A stretch of 5,618 nt of DNA from Paludibacter sp. (GTDB lineage Bacteria; Bacteroidota; Bacteroidia; Bacteroidales; Paludibacteraceae), in NCBI GenBank assembly GCA_028705705.1, contig JAQWCZ010000146.1, positions 1 to 5,618 of the forward strand. The letters are read 5' to 3'. Below, one piece after another: positions 1-5,618 of this stretch; the stretch's first letter is position 1, and every line of letters begins with the position of its first letter. The translations under genes and the position numbers were made by a program. The notes under the pieces were generated by a model. The model searched no databases. It was not told where the DNA came from and worked only from the letters and a program-made list of their open reading frames with translations.

Positions 1-1181
1 TCATTTTTTCTGAAAACTCTTTTAAAATCCCGTATATGATAAAAACCAGAATCATATACAATATTCCGGATGGCTTCTTGATCCTTTTGGGCTGAATTGC
101 ATATCAGATTCATGGCGTGTTTATATCGCATGACATTAATCATCTTCTTACAAGTACTTCCATAATAGTACTTCACACAAAAATGAATATGATGCAAAGG
201 CACTTCCAGTATGTTGCTTAACTTTTCAGCATTAAAATCAGGATCCAGATAAGGCTTATTTTCTTCCACATAGTGCATCAGACTTTTGGATAAACCATCA
301 AAATAATCATTATAGGTTTTTACCTTGTCTGCTGCATCCAATACGCTGTAACTATATTGATCATCAGCATGAATATCAGGCATATTCATGATCGGATTCA
401 ACACCTTGTTGGTAGGAAATCCGAATAAAATACCGGGATTTAATAGAATAATCAATGGAAAAATAGAAATGAATATGATGGAAATAACAAATAAATTACC
501 CTTATTCATATTGATTAAAAAATCCATCTCATGATCAATTCTGAAATACAGAGTGAGTCCTACATGCATGAAAGCCAGCAAAAGAGAGGCATAAGCTATT
601 AAATTCAACCATTTGTAGTTTGAAATATATTGTTTTCTGATTGCTCCTTCCATTACTTTAACTTTATGTAAATAGGAACGTCGGATTATGATAATCGACC
701 ATAATATATAAAAAATCATTAAAATAATTTTCATGAGAGTACTAAACCAGGTAGGCAGAAACACAAGGATAGTATTCATATAATAACTTAGATTCTGCAA
801 AGAGTTTGTTGCAAGTTCAAGTTTCAACTCAACCGGTTTAAAAACATAAGGCATCATCACGATCAGATTCAACAGGAATGGCATCAGATGGATGAGATCC
901 TTATCGGAGAACTCATAATGTTCATCAACCAACCCCCTGATAAAAAAATAGAACAAAGGACCAATCAGAAAAAACAAAGGACCGGCAATACCAATCATCA
1001 GCATTAGTAATTGAGCAGAACCGCCATTGATAATGATATCATACAGTACCGATGTGAATGAAATAATCAAAAGATAGATAGAAAAAGACAATATATTCTT
1101 ATTCAGTTTCCAGTTGTATATCAACATGATAATTGCCAGGAAAGCATTGAATGATGCTACTAAGAAAATAATACTATTCAT
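1..1181 (-). CDS. Membrane-embedded AraC-family transcriptional regulator (7 TM helices + C-terminal HTH), 3' end cut by window edge
   Basis: An uninterrupted frame of 393 codons runs from ATG at 1181-1179 off the left edge. An upstream in-frame ATG at 1193 is followed almost at once by TAA, which fixes the start at 1181. About seven hydrophobic helices are visible: residues 4-22, 31-51, 58-81, 97-113, 138-166, 191-213 and 229-248. They include GPLFYFFIRGL (74-84), a motif typical of Bacteroidota 7TM regulators. A polar linker (about 255-310) leads to an AraC-type double helix-turn-helix. The first HTH is about 317-342, followed by INVMRYKHAMNLI (348-360). The second ends in SGFYHIRDFKRVFRKN (378-393), a close match to the AraC signature. 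Only the last 10-30 residues should be missing. Family knowledge suggests a membrane-tethered DNA-binding protein responding to an unknown signal; neither ligand nor target can be read here. It follows nqrF on the same strand, but a hairpin terminator lies between them, so it is probably transcribed separately. Confidence 0.88.
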   Translation of the reverse strand, partial: MNSIIFLVASFNAFLAIIMLIYNWKLNKNILSFSIYLLIISFTSVLYDIIINGGSAQLLMLMIGIAGPLFFLIGPLFYFFIRGLVDEHYEFSDKDLIHLMPFLLNLIVMMPYVFKPVELKLELATNSLQNLSYYMNTILVFLPTWFSTLMKIILMIFYILWSIIIIRRSYLHKVKVMEGAIRKQYISNYKWLNLIAYASLLLAFMHVGLTLYFRIDHEMDFLINMNKGNLFVISIIFISIFPLIILLNPGILFGFPTNKVLNPIMNMPDIHADDQYSYSVLDAADKVKTYNDYFDGLSKSLMHYVEENKPYLDPDFNAEKLSNILEVPLHHIHFCVKYYYGSTCKKMINVMRYKHAMNLICNSAQKDQEAIRNIVYDSGFYHIRDFKRVFRKN

Positions 1182-1257
1182 TTTTTACTTCATTAAAGTC
1201 CTATGTAAATGGAATAAAATAAGGCCATAAAGTTACAAAAAAATCTGAGTTGAAATA

Positions 1258-1288
1258 AAAGAGGAGTTGAAAAATCCAACTCCTCTTT
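1258..1288 (-). terminator. Probable intrinsic terminator of the nqr operon
   Basis: This is a perfect 12-bp inverted repeat: AAAGAGGAGTTG (1258-1269) pairs with CAACTCCTCTTT (1277-1288) across a 7-nt loop. Read on the minus strand it begins 37 nt after the nqrF stop codon, and its 3' arm runs into a T-rich stretch (TTTTATTTC). That is the layout of a Rho-independent terminator. The stem has six G-C pairs in its core. The nearest gene on the other side, the AraC-family regulator, starts about 77 nt further on and also reads leftward, so the hairpin separates two tandem transcription units. Nothing else is recognisable in the 144-nt intergenic region, apart from a 9-nt direct repeat GAGTTGAAA (1247-1255 and 1264-1272) whose second copy overlaps the stem. 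Confidence 0.75.
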
Positions 1289-1325
1289 ATACAGATGAAT
1301 ATTATTGTATGTAATTTTAAACCAA

Positions 1326-2585
1326 TTATGCGCCAAAATCGTCAAACATCAGCATTTCGCGTGGTACACCCAAGTCGTACAACATTTTCTCAACGGCCTT
1401 GGCCATCGGACCGGGACCACACATGTAATATTCAATATCTTCGGGTGAATCGTGTGTGGATAAATAATTATCCAGGATTACCTTGTGAATGAAGCCTACG
1501 TAACCAGTCCAGTTATCTTCGGGTTGCGGTTCACTGAGCGCAATATTGAATGTAAAATTCGGAAATTCCTTTTCTAATTTTCTAAAATCTTCTTCATAGA
1601 AAATCTCATTTTTGGAACGGGCACCATACCAATAAGTTATTTTCCTGTCACTTACTTTCAGGGTATTCAATAAATGCAGGATGTGTGAACGCAACGGAGC
1701 CATCCCGGCACCACCACCGATGTATAGCATTTCTCTTTTGCTATCGATAATCGGGTGAAATTCACCAAATGGTCCTGAAATCATGACCTTATCTCCCGGT
1801 TTCAGATTAAAAATAAAGGAAGAACAAATTCCCGGTTTTACATTTGCCCAGGCATTGGCATTTCTGTCCCAAGGTGGTGTGGCAATACGCACGTTCAGCA
1901 TCACGATATCCCCTTCCGCAGGATAGTTCGCCATAGAATAAGCACGCATGGTTTCCTCTTCATTTTTGCAGGTTAAACTCCACATGTTTAATCTATCCCA
2001 GTCACCACGAAAACGATCTGCCACCTCAAAATCAGCGAATTTAATATCGTATTTGGGCACATCAATCTGAATGTATCCACCCGGTTTAAAGTTCAATTTT
2101 TCACCTTCCGGTAATTTCACTACAAATTCCTTAATAAAGGTTGCCACATTATGATTAGAAACAACTTCACATTCCCATTTTTTAACACCTAAAATTGACT
2201 CATCCATCTTGATGACCATATCATTTTTTACTTTCACCTGACATCCGAGTCGCCAGTTGTCTTTAATTTCCTTGCGTGAGAAATGCACTGTTTCGGTGGG
2301 TAATATTTCTCCGCCACCTTCAATCACCTGGCATTTACACTGCGCACAGGAACCACCGCCCCCACAAGCCGATGGAAGAAAAATATTCTGCGTGGATAAG
2401 GTATTTAACAAGGTGCTTCCGGCCTGGGCAACCACTTCTTTTTCACCATTAATTGTTATTTTAACATCACCTGAAGCTACCAGATAACGTTTGGCAACAA
2501 TCAAAACTATCACCAAAAGTAATATCACCAGTAAAAAAACAACCAAGCTGGTGACAATCATTGTCGTATCAATTGCTAATATCAT
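1326..2585 (-). CDS. nqrF: Na+-translocating NADH:quinone oxidoreductase subunit F (NADH/FAD/[2Fe-2S] subunit)
   Basis: This is a complete 419-residue NqrF, the electron-input subunit: it oxidises NADH on the cytoplasmic face and passes electrons via FAD to a [2Fe-2S] centre. One N-terminal membrane helix (about 10-31) is followed by a plant-type ferredoxin domain (about 38-130) with all four cluster cysteines at 74, 80, 83 and 115, in SACGGGGSCAQC and RLGCQ. Next comes a ferredoxin-reductase module. The FAD motif RAYSMANYP is at 214-222, ISGPFGEFH at 269-277, and the nucleotide-binding GGGAGMAPLRS at 290-300. YWYGARSKNE is at 318-327 and YYMCGPGPM, with the conserved cysteine 389, at 386-394. 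The chain ends FDDFGA, close to the usual NqrF terminus. The start at 2585 is preferred over Met9 because it lies 10 nt after nqrE and because the MILA... opening resembles other Bacteroidota NqrF proteins as I recall them. It is about 10 residues longer than the Vibrio protein. Last gene of the operon. Confidence 0.98.
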   Translation of the reverse strand: MILAIDTTMIVTSLVVFLLVILLLVIVLIVAKRYLVASGDVKITINGEKEVVAQAGSTLLNTLSTQNIFLPSACGGGGSCAQCKCQVIEGGGEILPTETVHFSRKEIKDNWRLGCQVKVKNDMVIKMDESILGVKKWECEVVSNHNVATFIKEFVVKLPEGEKLNFKPGGYIQIDVPKYDIKFADFEVADRFRGDWDRLNMWSLTCKNEEETMRAYSMANYPAEGDIVMLNVRIATPPWDRNANAWANVKPGICSSFIFNLKPGDKVMISGPFGEFHPIIDSKREMLYIGGGAGMAPLRSHILHLLNTLKVSDRKITYWYGARSKNEIFYEEDFRKLEKEFPNFTFNIALSEPQPEDNWTGYVGFIHKVILDNYLSTHDSPEDIEYYMCGPGPMAKAVEKMLYDLGVPREMLMFDDFGA

Positions 2586-2595
2586 AATTTATCAA

Positions 2596-3213
2596 TTATA
2601 TTTTCAAACCAGAGAAACTCATAAACGCAATACCCATCAGCGCCACTGTAATAAAGGTAATCCCCAAACCACGCAAGGGAGCAGGCACATCTGAATATTC
2701 CATTTTTTCACGGATGGCTGCAAGTCCCACGATAGCTAATAACCAGCCAACTCCTGAACCAAGCGCATAAGAAGTTGCTTCGGCAACATTATTAAAAGCC
2801 CGTTGTTGCATAAAGAGTGAACCTCCCATGATTGCACAGTTCACAGCGATCAATGGAAGAAATATCCCCAACGATGCGTATAACGAAGGAGTAAATTTTT
2901 CTACCACCATTTCAACCAACTGGGTCATCGCTGCGATTACCGCAATGAAGAGGATAAATGCAAGATAACTCAAATCCATGGTTTTCAGTGACGGGCTCAG
3001 CCATTGCAGGGCACCTTCCTTTAATACGTAGTTTTCAAGCAAGTAATTCACGGGTAAGGTGATAACCAACACAAAAATAACTGCTATACCCAACCCCATG
3101 GATGTTTTTACATTCTTTGAAACCGCGAGATACGAACACATCCCGAGGAAAAATGCAAAAATCATATTATCGACAAAAATCGATTTTACAAATATACTGG
3201 CTAAGTTTTCCAT
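2596..3213 (-). CDS. nqrE: Na+-translocating NADH:quinone oxidoreductase subunit E (integral membrane)
   Basis: NqrE is a 205-residue membrane protein with six predicted helices. It is paralogous to NqrD and inserted in the opposite orientation; together they form the pseudo-symmetric core that holds an intramembrane iron-sulfur centre. Recognisable blocks include [18 protein letters not shown] (residues 21-38), [16 protein letters not shown] (116-131), [19 protein letters not shown], and [13 protein letters not shown] near the C-terminus. The two expected cluster cysteines are present at 26 and 126. The chain is slightly longer than the Vibrio protein (about 198 residues). The extra residues appear to sit in the loop before the third helix (about 64-82). 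The stop codon is 10 nt upstream of nqrF. Unlike the other junctions, 70 nt separate it from nqrD, and no Shine-Dalgarno sequence is evident, only an A-rich leader (AATAAAAAATAAAAAT) directly before the ATG. Confidence 0.97.
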   Translation of the reverse strand: MENLASIFVKSIFVDNMIFAFFLGMCSYLAVSKNVKTSMGLGIAVIFVLVITLPVNYLLENYVLKEGALQWLSPSLKTMDLSYLAFILFIAVIAAMTQLVEMVVEKFTPSLYASLGIFLPLIAVNCAIMGGSLFMQQRAFNNVAEATSYALGSGVGWLLAIVGLAAIREKMEYSDVPAPLRGLGITFITVALMGIAFMSFSGLKI

Positions 3214-3230
3214 ATTTTTATTTTTTATTG

Positions 3231-3269
3231 CTGAGAAATGATATAATCAGGAGACACAACCAATCTCAG
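3231..3269 (-). repeat. Short inverted repeat in the nqrD-nqrE spacer
   Basis: CTGAGA (3231-3236) and TCTCAG (3264-3269) are perfect 6-bp inverted arms enclosing 27 nt. They fall in the 70-nt gap between the nqrD stop and the nqrE start, the only sizeable gap within the operon portion seen here. There is no T-run directly after the stem, so it does not look like a terminator. It could act in mRNA processing or stability or in nqrE translation, but a 6-bp stem with a long loop can also arise by chance. Confidence 0.3.
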
Positions 3270-3283
3270 GTCTTAGAATTAAT

Positions 3284-3916
3284 TTATTTTTCCTGTAATT
3301 CTTTGTTTCTGGAACGATGTACCCAAATTATACAAGCCACTAAAATCAGTGCCATAGGAGGTAAAATCATCAAGCCATTATTTACATATCCTGCATCGTA
3401 TAAGGCTTGTGGTATAACCTGAAACCCAAACAAGCTACCTGAACCAAACAATTCACGGAAGAATGCGACAACGACTAATATCCAGGCATATCCGAATCCA
3501 TTACCAAGACCATCTACAAAAGATTCCCATGGTTTATTTCCCATCGCAAAAGCTTCCAGACGACCCATCAGGATACAGTTGGTAATAATCAATCCGATGT
3601 AAACCGACAACTGAACACTTACATCATAAGCAAAAGCTTTAAGGATTTCGCTGACAATTGTTACCAGTGCAGCCACCACCACTAACTGAACAATAATACG
3701 GATTCGGTTTGGAATAGTATTTCTCAATAATGAAATGATCACATTTGAAAATGCCACGATGATCGTAACAGACAGACCCATTACCAATGCAGGTTCAAGC
3801 TTGGCTGTTACCGCAAGGGCGGAACAGATACCCAATACCTGAACAGTGATTGGGTTATTTTTACTCAATGGACCAAGAAAAACCGCTTTTGTTTTATCTG
3901 AAATTAATTTACTCAT
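3284..3916 (-). CDS. nqrD: Na+-translocating NADH:quinone oxidoreductase subunit D (integral membrane)
   Basis: NqrD is a 210-residue, roughly six-helix membrane subunit that pairs with NqrE to coordinate the intramembrane Fe-S centre, relaying electrons from NqrF to the FMN of NqrC. Diagnostic segments are NNPITVQVLGICSALAVT (residues 20-37), RNTIPNRIRIIVQ (65-77), VYIGLIITNCILMGRLEAFA (105-124) and FFRELFGSGSLFGFQVIPQ. The paired cysteines expected of the family are at 31 and 114. The length matches Vibrio NqrD, about 210 residues. The related RnfE family is excluded by the context: nqrC precedes it and an NADH-binding nqrF closes the operon. The start codon overlaps the nqrC stop in an ATGA tetranucleotide (3913-3916), which suggests translational coupling and fixes the start. 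The C-terminus is polar and charged (SRNKELQEK). Confidence 0.97.
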   Translation of the reverse strand: MSKLISDKTKAVFLGPLSKNNPITVQVLGICSALAVTAKLEPALVMGLSVTIIVAFSNVIISLLRNTIPNRIRIIVQLVVVAALVTIVSEILKAFAYDVSVQLSVYIGLIITNCILMGRLEAFAMGNKPWESFVDGLGNGFGYAWILVVVAFFRELFGSGSLFGFQVIPQALYDAGYVNNGLMILPPMALILVACIIWVHRSRNKELQEK

Positions 3917-4632
3917 TCTTCAGTTCCTCCATTTGATTTTTTTAAATAAGCTTCATATTGACCTATGCAACTGAGCAGCATCTTTTCAACACCCTTACTG
4001 GTAATGGTGCCACCTGAGATTCCATCAACCTGATCCTGATTTTCAGCAACCTGACCTGGTTTCATCACAGCAATGGAAACAAATTCTTCTTTATCATTAA
4101 ATATGCTTTTACCTACAAATTTTTGTTGAAAACTTGTCTGAGCAATTTCAGCACCTAATCCCGGAGTTTCACTCGCGTGTGAATAAAATGATCCGTAAAC
4201 GGTATTTTTATCTTCATTCAAAGCTATATATCCCCAGATAGGTCCCCAAAGTCCGGCACCCCTTAAAGGTATAATATACTTTGTTTCACCCTCAATCTGT
4301 GCAATATAAAGGGGTAACTTTCTTTCTTGGATTGGTTTAGCCAGTTCCTTAATATAATCAAGCTTAAAAGCATCGCCCTTTACTTCCGAAAGTACTTCTG
4401 CATTGGAGTTGATTACCAGTTCTGTTCCAATATACTTATCGTATACCGCAGCAGCATCCTGTCCTTCAAAGTTTACATTCAGTGAGCTTAATATCTGTTT
4501 CTTCTTGTCAAGTTCCACATTGGCTGTTTGAATACCTTTCAGTGAACTTGAAACTAAAGCCAGCATCAACGCCACAATAATGACCATTACAGTAGCGTAA
4601 ATCAATGTATAACTATTTTTATTTGTATTCAT
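3913..4632 (-). CDS. nqrC: Na+-translocating NADH:quinone oxidoreductase subunit C (covalent FMN subunit)
   Basis: NqrC has 239 residues: one N-terminal membrane helix (about 8-30) and a large FMN-binding domain that faces the periplasm in this family. The flavin is attached by a phosphoester bond to a threonine, installed by ApbE-type flavin transferase. The acceptor region is DGISGGTITSKGV (203-215), which places FMN on Thr209. The motif is SGGT, with Gly where the Dxx(S/T)GAT consensus has Ala. Other conserved blocks are GLWGPIWGY (127-135) and ETPGLGAEI (155-163). The protein is somewhat shorter than Vibrio NqrC (about 258 residues), mainly in the region between the membrane helix and the first conserved block. 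It begins 15 nt after nqrB and overlaps nqrD by 4 nt. No apbE gene is visible in the window, so the flavin transferase must be encoded elsewhere. Confidence 0.97.
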   Translation of the reverse strand: MNTNKNSYTLIYATVMVIIVALMLALVSSSLKGIQTANVELDKKKQILSSLNVNFEGQDAAAVYDKYIGTELVINSNAEVLSEVKGDAFKLDYIKELAKPIQERKLPLYIAQIEGETKYIIPLRGAGLWGPIWGYIALNEDKNTVYGSFYSHASETPGLGAEIAQTSFQQKFVGKSIFNDKEEFVSIAVMKPGQVAENQDQVDGISGGTITSKGVEKMLLSCIGQYEAYLKKSNGGTEE

Positions 4633-4647
4633 CGTATTCAGCTTTAA

Positions 4648-5618
4648 TTAATTATTACCGGCTCTTTTCAGACGACGCTTAATATTGGCTTCAACCACAT
4701 AATAGTCGATCAGTGGAGCAAAAATATTCATCAGTAGAATGGCCAGCATCATACCTTCAGGATAACCGGGGTTTAACACGCGGATGATAATCGCCATAGC
4801 ACCAATCAAAGCGCCATAGATCCATTTCCCAGTTTCTGTGCGTGCTGAAGTAACCGGATCGGTAGCCATAAATACCGCACCGAAAGCAAAACCACCAAAC
4901 ACGAGGTGATTATACCAGGGAAAATGAGCGGCGGCAGTATCGGGACCAAATAAATTAAATAAGAGGGCTATCAAAGCGCCACCCGCAAAAACCGAGAACA
5001 TGGTCTTCCAACTGGCAATTCCGGTAAAAAGAAGAATAGCAGCTCCAATTAAAATCGCTATCACGGAAGTTTCACCCACTGAACCGGGTATTAATCCTAC
5101 AAATCCATCCCAAAATCCAATCGGATTTCCGGTGATACCTGACAAAGCTACCTGTGGTGTAGGTGAAACAGAAACCTGACCCAGTATTGTTGCACCAGAA
5201 TAAGAATCCACCACCGAACCTCCTCCCAGTCCGAACGTTGTACCGGTACGAACCCAGACCGTATCACCCGACATGAATGTCGGATAGGCGAAAAAGAGAA
5301 AAGCACGGGTTACCAGGGCAACGTTGAAAATGTTCATGCCCGTACCGCCAAATACTTCTTTAGCAAATATCACGGCAAAAGCAGTTGCAACGGCAACCAT
5401 CCAAAGCGGAGTATCAACCGGCACGATTAATGGTATCAAAAAACCGGTTACGAGAAATCCTTCCTGAATCTCATGTCCTTTGATCTGTGCTACAATAAAC
5501 TCAATGCCAAGACCCACCACGTAGGATACAACTACAGTTGGCAGTACAGCCAGCAATCCGAACAGAAACTTGTCCCAAAACCCAACTTCCTGACCAATTG
5601 CCAGATAATGTTGATAAC
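4648..5618 (-). CDS. nqrB: Na+-translocating NADH:quinone oxidoreductase subunit B (membrane subunit, covalent FMN and riboflavin), 5' end beyond window
   Basis: The C-terminal 322 or so residues of NqrB are present, and the reading frame stays open to the right edge. Apparent internal starts near 5556 (a TTG codon) are not the real start: conserved-looking coding sequence continues upstream (EVGFWDKFLFGL). Against a family length of about 410 residues, roughly 90-100 N-terminal residues are missing. NqrB is a multi-helix membrane subunit that carries covalent FMN and riboflavin, contributes to the quinone site and takes part in Na+ transport. KEVFGGTGMNIFNVALVTRAFLFFAYP-type sequence (nt about 5281-5361) is a hallmark. 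The flavinylation motif DSYSGAT ends at the acceptor threonine codon 5188-5190 and matches the classical consensus. FMATDPVTSARTETGKW and RVLNPGYPEGMM near the C-terminus are also characteristic. About eight hydrophobic helices lie in the visible part. nqrA is expected upstream. Confidence 0.97.
   Translation of the reverse strand, partial: YQHYLAIGQEVGFWDKFLFGLLAVLPTVVVSYVVGLGIEFIVAQIKGHEIQEGFLVTGFLIPLIVPVDTPLWMVAVATAFAVIFAKEVFGGTGMNIFNVALVTRAFLFFAYPTFMSGDTVWVRTGTTFGLGGGSVVDSYSGATILGQVSVSPTPQVALSGITGNPIGFWDGFVGLIPGSVGETSVIAILIGAAILLFTGIASWKTMFSVFAGGALIALLFNLFGPDTAAAHFPWYNHLVFGGFAFGAVFMATDPVTSARTETGKWIYGALIGAMAIIIRVLNPGYPEGMMLAILLMNIFAPLIDYYVVEANIKRRLKRAGNN

Noticed and set aside
1182..1257. 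Possible Bacteroidota-type promoter for the AraC-family gene (TTTG at 1239-1236, TATTTTAT at 1221-1214, minus strand)
   Set aside because: The second element matches TAnnTTTG only partly and the spacing is about 14 nt rather than the usual 19 or so. In DNA this AT-rich the match is not convincing.
1295..1492. Plus-strand open frame of 65 codons
   Set aside because: Most of it lies antisense to the 3' end of nqrF and its product resembles nothing; it is a shadow of the minus-strand gene.
2257..2694. Two plus-strand open frames opposite the 5' half of nqrF and the end of nqrE
   Set aside because: They are antisense to clearly conserved coding sequence, have low-complexity or unfamiliar products and no supporting context.
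3059..3422. Overlapping plus-strand open frames opposite nqrE, the D-E spacer and the end of nqrD
   Set aside because: They overlap each other in different frames and lie mostly antisense to conserved nqr genes. Nothing suggests translation.
4648..5618. RnfD as an alternative identity for the nqrB fragment, and an Rnf complex for the cluster
   Set aside because: RnfD and NqrB are homologous, but the C-D-E-F order ending in a ferredoxin/FAD/NADH-binding NqrF is specific to Na+-NQR.
1..5618. A novel defence, mobile or biosynthetic system
   Set aside because: Essentially all the sequence is explained by five conserved nqr genes, a terminator and one regulator. No repeats, integrase, transposase or unknown cassette is present.

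Overview
The window looks like chromosomal DNA from a member of the Bacteroidota. Three things suggest this: the DNA is AT-rich, the genes lack recognisable Shine-Dalgarno sequences, and there is an AraC-type regulator with a seven-helix membrane N-terminus, an architecture typical of that phylum. All genes lie on the minus strand, so the biological order runs from the right edge to the left edge.

Positions 5618 down to 1326 hold the distal five genes of an operon for the Na+-translocating NADH:quinone oxidoreductase (Na+-NQR): nqrB (5' end cut by the window), nqrC, nqrD, nqrE and nqrF. nqrA would be expected just beyond the right edge. Spacing is tight: 15 nt between B and C, a 4-nt ATGA overlap between C and D, 70 nt between D and E, and 10 nt between E and F. 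In the complex, NqrF takes electrons from NADH through FAD and a [2Fe-2S] centre. They pass to the NqrD/NqrE intramembrane Fe-S centre, to the covalent FMN on NqrC, to the covalent FMN and riboflavin of NqrB, and finally to quinone, coupled to Na+ export. Nearly every cofactor ligand expected in these five subunits can be read in the sequence. NqrC carries SGGT rather than the classical SGAT flavinylation motif.

Positions 1325 to 1182 are a short intergenic region with a strong hairpin (1258-1288) that probably ends the nqr transcript. Positions 1181 to 1 encode a membrane-embedded AraC-family regulator that is nearly complete; only the last residues fall outside the window.

I see no mobile element, CRISPR array, RNA gene or unknown gene cassette. 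This is essentially a conserved energy-metabolism locus next to a regulator. The points worth a second look are modest: the NqrC motif, the unusual D-E spacer, and the neighbouring membrane-bound regulator.
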